This document shows, piece by piece, positions 13,978 to 25,788 of a DNA stretch of 64,000 nt. The notes under the pieces are model-generated. The model had not been told where the DNA came from. It searched no databases and saw only the letters and a program-made list of their open reading frames with translations. The position numbers and the translations under genes were made by a program. Source of the DNA: Vicugna pacos (lineage: Eukaryota > Chordata > Mammalia > Artiodactyla > Camelidae); assembly GCF_048564905.1 (NCBI RefSeq), contig NW_027328739.1, positions 3,286,001 to 3,350,000 on the forward strand. The letters are read 5' to 3'. The number at the start of each line of letters is the position of its first letter. Position 1 is the stretch's first letter.

Positions 13978-14310
13978 TATAGATATGTTGGAAATGTAAA
14001 TAGATTAGTTAGACAAGACTTAAGCAGACTCAAAGATATGGGAAAAAATTTATGTTTACCAAAGTAGAAGGGAAAGAGATTTTAGTGGTAGAAAATTGAC
14101 AGATAGAAAGTAGTATACATAAAGGAGAGAAGCAAGGATAATCTGTATAGATCATGGAACTATACACAATTGCTTAAAATAATTGTATGTTAAAATTATT
14201 GTAATATTTCATAATGCAATATAATCTACAAAGTGATTAGAATAACAATGTGTACATCTGAAAGTACACAATATAGTACATCTACTCTACTTCAATTAAA
14301 AATAAAACAT
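10147..14310 (+). mobile_element. Old L1, plus strand, with GATA microsatellite (unit 1)
   Basis: Decayed L1 ORF2 in plus orientation runs from the endonuclease end (around 10400-10650) through polymerase (around 11640-12130, with words such as GGATGGTTCAACATACACAA) to the 3' UTR (13230-13640, TATGCAATGGAATAATACTCAG). It ends at 14280-14310 with the classic CATCTGAAA...TTCAATTAAAAATAAAA end. A GATA array interrupts the 3' UTR. It lies head to head with the minus-strand L1 that ends at 10146. No usable frame survives. The matching site in unit 2 holds the young L1 insertion. Confidence 0.85.
13775..13986. repeat. (GATA)n microsatellite (unit 1)
   Basis: About 200 bp of GATA/TAGA repeats, mildly interrupted (GAAA, TATA and TTGA variants), with the purest run at about 13911-13976. 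The array lies inside the 3' UTR of an old L1. The orthologous array in unit 2 (about 55790-55910) is shorter, so the length has changed since duplication. Confidence 0.95.
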
Positions 14311-16330
14311 CTCATGTATAATTTAGTCATTTTTCTGCTGAAAGAATCTTCCTTTAATATTGTTTTATTTTTACTCTTTACCTTTTATGATTACTGTTTC
14401 AAATTATTTCTTTTATGGTTGTGAACAAGATACCAGTTTGAATTATCTGTATTTAATGCTCCTGAATTCCTATTTTTCTCTCTTTAATACATATGGTATA
14501 GTAGCATTTAAAAACATACCCAAAGAAACAGATGTAAATTTCTCGTGGTCTCTCCTTAGCACTTAAGTCAATGTTTTGCACATTTTGCGAATTTATATTT
14601 CTTAGAAGACTTCTTCTCTGCACCTCTTACAAGGTGTCTCGGTTTTGTTTTTTCATCACATTCAGGCTTGTTTCTGGTATAGTCTTTATTTTCACTTTAT
14701 ATCTAAGTGATAAATGTGTATTACTGGGTGAGTGATTTCTTATTTCAGTAGTTTGAAATGTTATTTTATTTACCCTTGACCTATGTTTTCCGCTCAGAAA
14801 TCTGCTGATAGCCTAATGAGGGTTCCTTTGTAGATTATCATAACTATTTTTGGCTGCCTTTAAAATATTACTCTGTCATTGACTTGCCAATTTGCATATG
14901 ACGTATCTTGAAGGAGGTCACTTTGTCTTAAAGTTATTGGTGTTTTGTTGGCTCACCGACTTGTATATCAGTTCATTACACAGGTTCGGGAAGTTATTAA
15001 CTATTTTTTCTTTGAATAAACCATCAGCTGCCTTCTAACTTTCTTCTACCTCCAGGATTCCATTCTAATGTGCAGTTTCTGAGGAAGTCTGATGGCTACT
15101 GTAGAGTTTCCTCACTTTTTAAAATCTTGACTCTCTGCCCTCTCCTATCATTTCAAGTTTTGTATTGGTGAGTTTGCTAATTTCTCTTCCACAAAGACAC
15201 TCTACTTCAAATGCTTTCTGTTGCATTTTTCATCTCATTTATTAAATTCTCCTGGTCCTCCAATAACTTTTGTTTATTTTATAGTTTCAGTCTCTTTGGT
15301 AATGTATTCCTTATAAACATTTCATTTATTCCTGAGCTCACTAAACTGCTTTTGTAGTTTTGTATTTTGTATTGAGTTTCTGTATGATATCTATTTGGAT
15401 TCTCCATTAGTTATATGGCAATATACCATGACTTTAAGTTTGTTTGGTGCATGGTTGTCATTGTACGTGTGTGTGTGTGTGTGCAGGTGCGTGTGCATGT
15501 GTGTCTGTGTCTGTGTTGGTGTCTGTATGTGTGTGTGCTTGCCCTGTAATGTTACTGTGATTGGTCATGATCTTGATAAATTATTGCTCTGATGACACTA
15601 AATAACAGATTGGGAGTTGGAGTCCTTGCTTTGTATGCTGGTAGTTTGCAATATTGCACAATTTTTGGTTTTACTTACCTCAGCTACCTCTGATAATATT
15701 TCAAAATGGCACTTTCCAGTCACTACTGTCTGGATAAAAGTTGTGCTTTCATTGTCACTTCTTACACTTCTCTGGTAGTTAATGCCACTTTTGTCACTGG
15801 TATGGTGAACCCTTCCTTTTATCTGATATCCCTTGAGACTCAGTGTACACATTGAGGAAAGGTGCAAAGACTGGTGGGTATTTGGAATCAGGCAAGTGTC
15901 TTAGCCATGTCCAGTGTTGCGTGGTATCTTGTCTCCACCACTGTGAATGGGGAGTAGGGAGAGTGTCATGAATGTCTGAGTGTCTGAAGGATGGAAATTC
16001 TGTCTCCATTTTAGCTCCCCCCTAGTTAATGTGACCATGAGTACTGGTGCAGTTGGAGGCCGAAGCTGTGTGAACCACTGAGAACCTGATTCTACTGGGT
16101 ACTCTGAACTTGAGTATTCATATATCCTAGTCAGGTGGCCTTGGTTGCAGACACCAAATTTGCTCTTCCCATAGTTCAGTCTCTTTTGTGTATTTTAGTC
16201 CACCAAACTTTACCTGTTCTCATGCATTCCAGAGTATTATTTTGTGTTGTAGTTATTTTTGTTGAGATGTGAACATTTTATTGTCTATAGATGTAAGGGG
16301 AGAGACAAAAATTGTTTAAACTTATGTCAC
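14311..16330 (-). mobile_element. Ancient L1 (L1M-like) 5' UTR/ORF1 region
   Basis: The plus strand reads as the inverse of the 5' part of an ancient mammalian L1. Recognisable words include TCTGCTGATAGCCTAATGAGGG, CCTCCAGGATTCCATTCTAATG, TTATTCCTGAGCTCACTAAACTG and GAGTTTCTGTATGATATCTATT. These belong to the region upstream of and within ORF1 in old L1M families. No frame is intact. A GT microsatellite interrupts it at 15462. Edges are approximate. Unit 2 counterpart: about 56261-58320. Confidence 0.65.
15462..15540. repeat. (GT)n microsatellite (unit 1)
   Basis: An imperfect GT tract with GC and CT interruptions, inside ancient L1 sequence. The counterpart in unit 2 (57417-57516) is longer. 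The small frames open across it are a by-product of the dinucleotide repeat. Confidence 0.9.
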
Positions 16331-16499
16331 TTTTAAAAGTATATACTTTTTCAATTAAAAGCTTAAATTCTACTAATGACATTATTAAGATAGAAAAGAA
16401 ATTGAATAAATCACCTCTCTTAATATCAGAGTACTACAAAATATTTTGATTTTTCTGGGTTTCTTTTTAACGTTATTCTCACTTACATGCACATTTTAC
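16331..16499. other. Unassigned spacer
   Basis: AT-rich sequence between two L1 pieces. I see no gene or recognisable element. It is conserved in unit 2 at about 58320-58480. Confidence 0.4.
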
Positions 16500-18110
16500 T
16501 ATAATATATCCCTATAATGTCTTTAAAATCAATTAAATTATTAAAATATATCTCTGTGCTGCCAATATAGCCCTGTTGGTTCAATAATTTATTACTAGTA
16601 GCTTGCACATTTCTGTCTTCTCCATCCTTCTTCCCTGTCCATACAGGAAACCACTTCCTGGTTCACTACACATATATATGTCATTCTGTTCCTGTTTTTT
16701 TATGATTATTTCTCTTATATCTTTATTTTCCTCATTTAAGTGACAACATAGAGTGTATTTCTCTGTATGACTTATTTTCCTATGTGCAACACTCTCTGGG
16801 TCCAGTCACATTATTCCAAATGGCAGAATTTTATTTTTCAATATGAGAGAGACTAAATATTTATTATGTTATCTATATCTCACATCTACTTCAGCCAATC
16901 ATCTGTTGATGGGCATTTGAGTTGTGCTTCAAACCTTGGCTACTATAAATGATGATGTTAAGGAAATTTGGGGTAATATATTCTTTAAATTAATGTTTTC
17001 ATTTTTTTCAGATTTATACCAAAAACTGGAATTGCTGCAATGTACAATGCTTCTATTTCTAGTTTTCTGGGCACTGTCCACTCTTTTCTAATAGTGGATG
17101 CATCAATTTATATTTCCACCAGCAGTGTACCTGGGGTCCCTCTTCTCAAAATTCTTATTAATGTTTGCCATTTGTAGACCTTTGTTAATAGCCATTTTGA
17201 TTGCTGTGAGGTTATATTTAATTCTGGTTTTGATTTACATTTTTCTAATGAATAGCAACGTTATGTTCCTTTGTATGTGCATGAAAATCATCCATATGTC
17301 TGAATTTGAAAAGTTTCCATGAAGATGTTTCAACTGTTTTAAAGTTGGGGTTTTGTTTTTTTAAATATTGAGTCTAAAATGATATATATATATATTATGG
17401 ATTTTAAAATCTTGTTGGTTTCATTGTCTGAAATTTTCCCTTCTATTCTTTCTGTTATCATATCTCTTCTTGAAGGTTTCCATTGCTCAGCAAAAGGTTT
17501 TGCACTTCACACTTATAAAAGAAGTAAAATCCCTGTATTGCATAGTACATCTATTTTTTCTTCAGTAAACTAAAAACTGTAATTGTTACTTTTCTTTTTT
17601 TTAATTTTGAGACAGATCAAAAATAAACATTGCTATGATTTATCTCAAAGTCAGTTCTGCTCCTGTTCTTTGTCAGAAATTGCATAGTTTCAGGCTTTAC
17701 ATTTAGGAAATCCATCCATTTTTATCTTATGTTGTACACTATGGAAGGAAGTGCTCTTACATCTTCTTTTTACTTGTACTGTCCAGTTTTCACACAACTA
17801 CTTGTGGAAGAGATTGCCTTTTTTCAATTGTATACTCTTGCTTCCTTCCTTGTAGACTAATTGACCGTATGTGTGTGGGTTTATTTTAGGACTCTTTATA
17901 TTGTTCCATTGATCTATGTGTTTCATTAAGTATTATATTTTGAAGAATTTATTACTGTAGCTTTGTTGTATGTTAGAAAGTCAGGGAGGATAATTCCCAC
18001 AGCTTTGCCCATTTTTAAAAAGAATTTCAGAAAATTTGGGTCTTTCAGATTTTTGTATAAATTTTATCATTTTTCTCCTGGTATTGTGAAGAAATTTATT
18101 CTGTGAGAAT
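16500..18110 (-). mobile_element. Old L1 3' part, minus strand
   Basis: Inverse of an L1 3' UTR and ORF2 C-terminal part: CTCTGTGCTGCCAATATAGCCC, GGTCCAGTCACATT..., CATCTGTTGATGGGCATTTGAG, then the inverse of ORF2 around 17090-18080 with CCACCAGCAGTGTACC and CCATTGATCTATGTG. All frames are broken. It meets a plus-strand L1 at about 18110. Unit 2 counterpart: about 58480-60080. Confidence 0.8.
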
Positions 18111-20345
18111 AGAAATTTACTAAAAGGAAAAACCTGAGAAAAATTCTAAAGTGTGGAATATAAATCATGCAATATTAACAACTACTGGATTGCTGTATAA
18201 GTCAAGGAAAAATATATAAAGAAAAAAGAAAACAAAAACAAAATCCATAGGGTATAACAAAAGCAATATTAATAGGGATGCTTATAGCAAAATAATCCCA
18301 CTTATACAAATAAGAAACATCACTCTCATAACATAATCTTGCAAACAAAAGATGTAGTAAAATAAGAAAATAATTGTTAGTATAAGGAAAGAGGTGAATA
18401 GACATAACATAAATAAATAAAATAATGATTAAAAATAGAACCATTCAATCAAACTAAATAATGGCTTTTGAAATATAAAGAAAATTGATAAACTTTAAAC
18501 AGACTCATGAGAAAAAAGAGTACAGATTAATAAACAGAATTCCAGGCCTAGAGAGCTTCACCGGTGATTTCTGCCAAACAGGGAAGAGCTATCACCTATA
18601 CTTCTCAGCATATTCCAAAAATTTCGAGAGGAAGGGAGGCTTCCTACCCCAAATTTCTGTATCACACTACTGCTAAAACTGGAACAAATACCTCAAAAAT
18701 TACAGGTTACATACTTCTGATAAGCATAGATGAAAAAATCATCACTAAATTGTTAACAAATCAAACAATACATTAAGAGGATAATACATTATGATTAAGT
18801 CCATTTTATTCCAGGGATGCAAAAGTGATTCAATACCCACAAATTAATCATTATGATACACCACACTAACAACCTGAAGAATAAAATATATATGGTCACC
18901 TCAATAGAGTCATAAAATATTTTGACAATTTCAGTATCTATTTATGAATAGATTTCTCCTCAAAGTGGGCAAGAGGAAATATACCTCCACACAGTTAAGG
19001 TCTTATATGACAAGAACTCAGCTAACATGACACTCACTGATTAAAAGCTGAATTCATCTCCAATAAGAGCAGGAATAAGACAAGAGTGCTCACTCTGACC
19101 ACTTTTATTCAGTATAGTATGGAAATTTTAGCCATAGCTATCCAAAATTAAAGTAAGTAAAATATAGCTAATTAAGAAAAGGAGTAAAAGTATCTGTTTG
19201 CAGATGATATAATTTAAACCGAAATCCTAAAAATGGTGCCACAAAAGTAATAGGGCTTATCAATGCATTTGGTAAAATTTACGAATGTAAAATTAACATA
19301 CAGAAGTGTTGCATTTCTACACACTAACAAGAAGCTAACTGATACAGAAAGTGAGGGAACTGTCTCATTTACAGTCGCATTACAAAAAAAATCAATAAAT
19401 ATATCCAAACAAGGAGGTAAAAGACCTGTACTCAGAAAACTATAAAATATTTACAACAGAAATTGAAGATAATGCAAACAGATGAAAGGATATTCTGTGT
19501 TCATAGATGAGGAAAAATATATTGTTTAAATGACAGCATAAGCCAAGAAATTACACAAATTAAATTCAGTGCCTATCAAAATACCAAGGGCATTTTCAGA
19601 CACTTACAGTAAATAATTCTAAAATTTACATGTAAACACAAAAGAATTGAAACCACTAAAAAGAAAAAAAAGAAAAGAATACAAACTAACTAAAAACACA
19701 AACAACTTTGACAAAGTACATAGAGGATGTATCACTGTCCCACAATTTAAACTATAAAACAAAGCTACAGTAATAAAAAGAATATGGTATTGGCCCAGAG
19801 GAAACAGAATAATGGAACACAAAGAATGCCTGAAAATGAAATCAGGCAGTTATGGTCATTTAGCCCATTACAAAAAATGAATATACAGTGGGGGAAAGGT
19901 AATCAACAGGCAAATGAAACCGATCAACATGAGTAACCATCAGAAAATTGCAAGACCAAAACACAATGAGATTTTATGTCACTCCTGTCAGAATGACTAT
20001 TATCAAAAAGATAACAAACATAAATGTTGATGAGGATGTAAGAAAAACAACCCTGATGCACTGCTGGAGTGAATGGAAATATGTGCTGCCACTGTGGAAA
20101 AGAGTATGAAGATTTAACTAAAAATTAATAATGAAATATAATCCAGCATTTCCATATCTGGATACTAATTCCATGAAAATAAATACACTAAGTAGAAAAG
20201 ATAAATTCAACCCTATATTCACTGCAGTATTATTCACAATAGGCAGGATATACAAGCAAATTAAATGCTCATCAATAAATGATGGATAAACAAGATGTGT
20301 GTTTATAATATATATATCTACCCACCTTAACTACATATTTATCTA

Positions 20346-20391
<46 letters not shown>

Positions 20392-21260
20392 TAAAAATAC
20401 AATGGGTTATTATTCAGCTCTAAATAGAATGTTTTTCTTATTTGCAACAAATGGGTAGAACAAGAGTGTAATATGCTAAGTGAAATAAATCAGGAAGAGA
20501 ATGACAATTGCTGAATGATTTTACTCACATTTGGAATTTTAAACAAATGAACATAACAACACAGAAAAGGAGATGTACATATAGAAGGAAACACATTGTT
20601 CACAAGAAGGAGGGAAATGGGGATAGTAAAAGAAAAAGTTGAGGAAAATTAAGAGAGAAAATTTTCCAGTTGCAAAGTAAATGAATCAGGGACAAGAAAT
20701 GTACTGTATGGGGAATAGTCAATAACTATGAAATATCTTTACAAAGTGACATATCATAACTAGATATATTCTGGTGAACAGTATGAAATGAATTAAAAAT
20801 TGTGAACATAATGTTGTGTAGGAGAAACTAACACAGTGTTATAGATTAAAGTTCACTTCAAAAACAAACAATCATACTTATATTAAAAGAAACTAGGTTT
20901 CTAATTAACAGAGGCAGGGGTTGGAAAAGGAGAATTTGATTAATGCACTCAAAAGCTACAAATCGCCTGCTGTAAAATAAAAGTGTTCAAGGGATGCCCA
21001 GTAAAAACATGAAAATTATAGTTAATACCGCTTTATGTTCTATATTAATGATGTTAAGAGAGTAGACCTTAAGGTTTATCATCACAACCAAAAGACAAAT
21101 TGTATTTCTTTAAAATTGTATCTAAGTGAGATAATGAAATCTCCCTAAAGTTGCTATGATATTTATTTCATGATAGTTGTAAATCAAATCACTATCCTAT
21201 GCACCTAAACTTTCACAAAGTTTTATGCCAATTATATCTCAAAAAAAGAGGAAGGAAAAA
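18111..21260 (+). mobile_element. Old L1 (L1MA-like), plus strand, 3' half
   Basis: Plus-strand ORF2 remains run from upstream of the polymerase domain (CTTCACCGGTGATTTCTGCC at about 18558) through the polymerase region (GGATGCAAAAGTGATTCAAT at about 18814; TTTGCAGATGATAT at 19197) to the C-terminus. A long 3' UTR of L1MA type follows (GAGGCAGGGGTTGG at about 20910; ATGCCAATTATATCTCAAAA at 21226). The poly(A) end is near 21240-21256. All frames are broken. An AT/AC microsatellite lies at 20353-20392. Unit 2 counterpart: about 60090-63460. Confidence 0.85.
20353..20392. repeat. (AT)n(AC)n microsatellite (unit 1)
   Basis: A run of TA dinucleotides passes into AC dinucleotides within an L1 3' UTR. 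A longer, rearranged counterpart lies at 62534-62612 in unit 2. Confidence 0.9.
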
Positions 21261-24200
21261 TGTAAAGTCAATGGTCATTTTTTCCCATGTCATTTCTCAT
21301 GATTGTTTTTGCAGCAAGTAAACTTGAGTCATGATATACTTATCCTTGGCAAAGTTACTAATAAATAAGTGATTCTAATAAATTATGCATAAAGATACTA
21401 ATAAAATTAATGTTTTACCATGCTTAAACATTCTTCATGTTAATAGTCCACTGTTTCTGTAGACATCAAAATTTCACTCTGTGTATTCATTTGAGATTAG
21501 AGAATGGATACAAATTTCAAACTGGCTGCTCTTGCTGCGAGTGATAAAGTTCACTGTCTCTGAACGATAGTCTCAACTCCCAGACAGCATCTGTAAGAAA
21601 AGAACATGCTAGGTTGCTAAATATCTCAGCATTGTAAAATCTCAGAAATTCTACAATCCTTAACTGTTTTGCAATGGGAATGCAATAGTGACAAAGACCT
21701 GATTTTGGAGAACAATGTGGTGTTTTCTCATGGTTGCATTATAGGATGTGAGGATAATCCCTGAGATCCACAAAAAAAAATTCACGCTCAAGTGCTGGGC
21801 AAAGAAGTGTAAAGCTTCTGAATTATTAGATCTGAGGACTGCTTTTAAAATGAAGACTATGCTCACTCTATTCCAGGTAGTCCAAGGGAAGAAAGGTTAT
21901 TGCAATTTCTATGTGAACGAGAATAAGTCAGTGGTTCAGACACTATAAATTAGTCAAAGGGTGTTCAAAGCCAAAATAAGTTGTGTCAACAATGAGAACT
22001 AAAAGAAAAATAATTAGACATAAGCTTAAATAAAAAAGGTGATACAGTCCTGTGCTGTGGTCTGGGGACTGGAGAATGTATATGTCTCAGTCACATTCAA
22101 GGGTTCAGAGGCTTCACCCTAGCATCAGCTCGGGATTCATTGAGCAGGTAACAATTAGTATACAGGGAGAAATATAATCAATCTCTCCCTGATCGGAAGA
22201 TAATCTGGTGACCCAATGAAACTCTTAATTCACAGAGATTCTGACAGATGCAGAGGAATAATTCACTGATGATTCAACTAAGACAAACTTAGTTACAGCT
22301 CAACAATCCATTTTCATACACACACACACACTGGGAGACAGATTTGTAGTATTTAGTGGGAAGAATTCAGTGGGTAGAGCTCAGAGAATAGTTTTCAAAG
22401 CACCAGCCAACTTTTGTGCTTTTGCCAATAGTCTAGATTTTCCCAGGTAGAAAACTACAGATGGACAAACAAACAATATCCTTCTTTAGGATTTCTAATT
22501 TTGAAAGTAAACTGTAGCTTTTGATTTATCAGTATAGAACCTTGTTAAAATGATCACGGTAAGACCCACTGTCTGATAAGAGAGCTGGAAACTAGCTGCT
22601 GGAACAGCCCATCTGAACCCCAGACTGCTAATGTAAGCAACAACATAGCCATCATCAGATTCAGCTGACAAACATAAAAGCTTGATGTTTCTGTTGTAGG
22701 ATAAACCACTGCTGTCCAGACACAGTTCTCATGCTGCAAGTGGTCTCTGTTCTTCTCTTGGTAAAGGTCACATTGGTAGGATGCTGCTAGAGTTCACCCT
22801 GGCCCATTTGCCCATTCTCCAGATTATCAAAGACTTTCTTCACAACAGGTGACACATTTTCAGTACTCAATTCTGCCATTCCAGTCTTATCAGCTGACAC
22901 TGGCGGCATCATTGTGAGCAGAAGACTTAGGCTCCCTGAACTTGCATATAATTATTTCAGCATTTCAGATAATTTCACATTATGAAAATGCTTCACCTTT
23001 TATTTTAAATTAATGGGAAATTGTCAAAGACTTCCACGAATATTTTATATTTCCTAATATCTGTATAAATTTGGTATTCTTGCAGTTGGACTAATTTTTA
23101 ATTCTACCACCCCCACCTCCAACTAGTCCACACATTTTAGATTGCAATTTGGTTACTTAATGCCACCACCCCACCCAAAGGGCAAGCACCTCATAGATAC
23201 TTCCTGTGTGAAAGTTAGAAGGGGCTCAAATTATGTGGGGTTTATAAACCGACATTAAATGTTTGCAATGGCACTGTCTCTTCTGGACAAAGCTCTGTTT
23301 CTAAGAAGTAAATTAATTAGAAGGCAGTATAGTTCTTGGTATGGGGAAGAGAATCAGCTATTTTAGTATTGGTGGGTGATGAAGAGACAGGAAAATATCC
23401 AGCAAATGGGAATGGAATGCTTTATGCCTCTGGAGGCATGAATTAAGAAGAAAATAATATTTTGTCTCCTGTAACTACCTCCAATTACTGTCTTGAGTGA
23501 CTAGTCCCTGGGCTATTGAAAGAGCTAGTTTGTGATGAGGATTATAGATCATAACGAAATAGTTTGAAAACCATGAGAGTTTTGTTGTTTCAGGAAAGTA
23601 GATTTTGCTTAAAGTCAACATTTATTTTTCATTCACTAAATAGTAAAATGCATCCTGTGGCATGTGCTGTGATTACTGTGCTGGTATCCAAGTTAGACAT
23701 GGAAAGGGGGATAGACAGAAAACATCTGGAGGAGGTGGTTTCTGTGCTTAGATGGGGATAGTCTAGGTAGGTAAATGGAAGACACCGAAAGCCAAGGATG
23801 AGCTGGAGTAAAAATGGTGAGGTTGCAGCTAACATAGTTGACAAGCATTTGCCTGGATGAACCTCCAGAAACAGTGAAACATAAAGAAATGCCAAGGTAG
23901 TCAGATGCCAGATTTATAAAGAAATGACTAAACTAATTTGAGTTCGTGTGCTTAGAGTTGGAAAGGCATTAAGTGCCACCCTCAAGAGGTAAACTTGTCT
24001 TTGGCTGGAACAGAAAAGCAACATAAAGTATATACTAGAAAATATAGTGTAGACTCTTGAGGGCAGGTAATGAAAGCAACAATTGGAATGCTTTGAGAAC
24101 AGCACAAGAAGACAATAGATAATATTACTTCTCAAATTCTACTACATGATGAATGTGCCATCTAAGACAGCATCATGTGACTGTTTGACACCAGGGATGC

Positions 24201-24480
24201 CATAATAGAGACCATGATCCCTGGGCCGGTTCCTGCATTTATCTCCTCTTCCAAACTATCCTAACTTAACACTTTCCCTACTTTCCAGGATGAACCAGTA
24301 ACCACTTAGTACTTTTTCCTCTCTCCATGTTTTAGACTTTTTCCAAATTCTTCCATTTATTCTTCTTCCTTACAAGAAATTATTTTAATTTACTCCCATA
24401 TTTTTCCATCAAAAGATCATATCAATCAAATATCTCTTTTTTTCTTTAAATGGCAACTTAGTCTCCCGTTTAACCCTAAA
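21261..24480. other. Non-L1 island, 3' side of HSFY; no gene recognised
   Basis: About 3.2 kb without recognisable L1, less AT-rich than its surroundings, with a small (CA)n at about 22317-22330. No open frame here has a recognisable product. A minus-strand frame at 22495-22690 and another near 22795-22950 are open for 40-65 codons each but match nothing I know. This is probably the ancestral Y-specific sequence that was duplicated with HSFY. Only its first ~530 bp are visible in unit 2 (63461-64000). Confidence 0.5.
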
Positions 24481-24523
24481 CTCTAATTTAAAAAAATAAA
24501 GAAAATACAGATACACATCTATT

Positions 24524-24529
24524 TTTATT
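24524..24529 (-). promoter_or_regulatory. Poly(A) signal AATAAA downstream of HSFY
   Basis: On the minus strand a canonical AATAAA lies about 94 bases after the HSFY stop codon (24623-24625), within ACAATAAAAATAG. Distance and strand fit a short HSFY 3' UTR. Whether it is used cannot be told from sequence. Confidence 0.55.
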
Positions 24530-24622
24530 GTTCAAATAAGAAAATTGCAGATATTTGTCGACATTTGCCAACATCAATTGTAATCTTTGTTATCCTGCAT
24601 AATCTGGTAGTCCTGTGGAAGT

Positions 24623-25315
24623 TCAGTTGTAATTAAGATGACGTTCATAAACTGAAGATGGCTGATGAGTTGGCCTTGAAATAGATGTAGCTGATGTATC
24701 AGCGATCACTGGCACTGGAAAGCGTGGGTTGCTCCCTGCTTGAAGTTTAGGAAAACGACCTTCACTGGCGGATATGTTGTGATAAATATTTGGAAAAGTA
24801 GAAGTCTCCACCATCAGTCCAAAATAATTGCTTTGTATGGGAGAGAAGATGCTGTACTGAGAAATAGAATGTGTAGTTGGATTGGAGTTCACAACACCAT
24901 CATTTGTTTTATTGTAGCTGCTTTGAGAGTGCCCGGGGACAGTGGTCAACTGATTTAAAATAGCTCGTTGATCCACTGAAATTTGTTCTGGTGGTCTAAA
25001 TGACATTGATGATGGAGGAGAAAAAACACCTCTGATCGGGTTAGTTGTATCACCAATTATGTGGCAAGTAGAGGGCTTTCTTATAAGAGGCATGTTTAAA
25101 TTTGCAGAAGGTAAAAATGCACTTTCTCCGCAAGAGTCAGCCAGAAAACGAGAATTATTATTATCCACATTACCCGATGCTTTAAAGTGCTTTTGGTTGA
25201 AATCTTCAGAAAATGAAGACACCAGAGAAGAATTTCCAATCCCAACTCTTCTTTTTATTCTCACTTAAAGCTGGGGACAGCCTCGTTTAACATTTGGATT
25301 ATGATAGAACTACAG
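24623..25315 (-). pseudogene. HSFY: HSFY exon 2 (C-terminal region), mostly open
   Basis: Exon 2 begins CTG TAG TTC TAT (human LKFYY, lysine codon changed to a stop). It continues FYHNPNVKRGCPQL, a second stop, then VRIKRRVGIGN, matching human KFYYNPNFKRGYPQLLVRVKR. Further matches are EDFNQKHF, LNMPLIRKPS, AILNQLTTV, SIFSPIQSNYFGL and ADTSAT...HLNYN. From the second stop to the natural terminator 213 codons are open, far longer than expected for old neutral sequence, so decay is either recent or mainly in the 5' half. Confidence 0.93.
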
Positions 25316-25788
25316 CTACAACCAAAGAAGAAAATTTTATTAATATTTTAAACCAAGATACAAGGCTACAATAAGCCTAACCTATAAAACCTCAGTTTCC
25401 ACGTTTACTATGCAAAGATAATAACATCAAAATATAAACATTGCTAACAATATTTTGAAGTTCCTAATTTGGAAAATATACATTTAAATAGTATATTCAT
25501 CAAATTTAAAAAGTTAGCATTTGCAGTAACGGTGAATGCCGCTTTTTAAAAGCAGCTTTAACACCTTTTTTTAGATTTCTGGAAAGATTCATAGTTGCAA
25601 ACAAAGTTTCTCATAATCTTGACTACTTAAGGCACTCTCCTCATTTTTTAGAAAAAATAAAGGATTTTAGCCTTAGTAGTTTTATACAATTTTCAAAATC
25701 TAGCTTTACAATTATATAACAATTGATTGACATACAAAATAAAATTTTATATGTAAGTTTCCTTGTGGGAACTAAAATTTTTGAATAC
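25316..25788 (-). other. HSFY intron
   Basis: 473 bp between exons. On the minus strand it begins GTATTC and ends TTGGTTGTAG, preserving the GT-AG rule, with an AT-rich body. No repeat or open frame is recognised inside. Its presence excludes retrotransposition as the origin of this copy. Confidence 0.85.

Noticed and set aside
13775-13986. CRISPR-like array
   Set aside because: The repeat is a simple GATA tetranucleotide with no spacers, in a mammalian L1-rich context.
22495-22950. Minus-strand frames of 40-65 codons with coding-like composition
   Set aside because: No family is recognised, frames do not connect, and lengths are within chance. Left as unassigned.
24623-25315. Processed (retro)pseudogene of an autosomal or X-linked gene
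   Set aside because: Exon 1, a GT-AG intron and flanking non-L1 DNA are present, there is no poly(A) tail next to the coding end, and the C-terminus matches HSFY rather than HSFX as far as I can recall.
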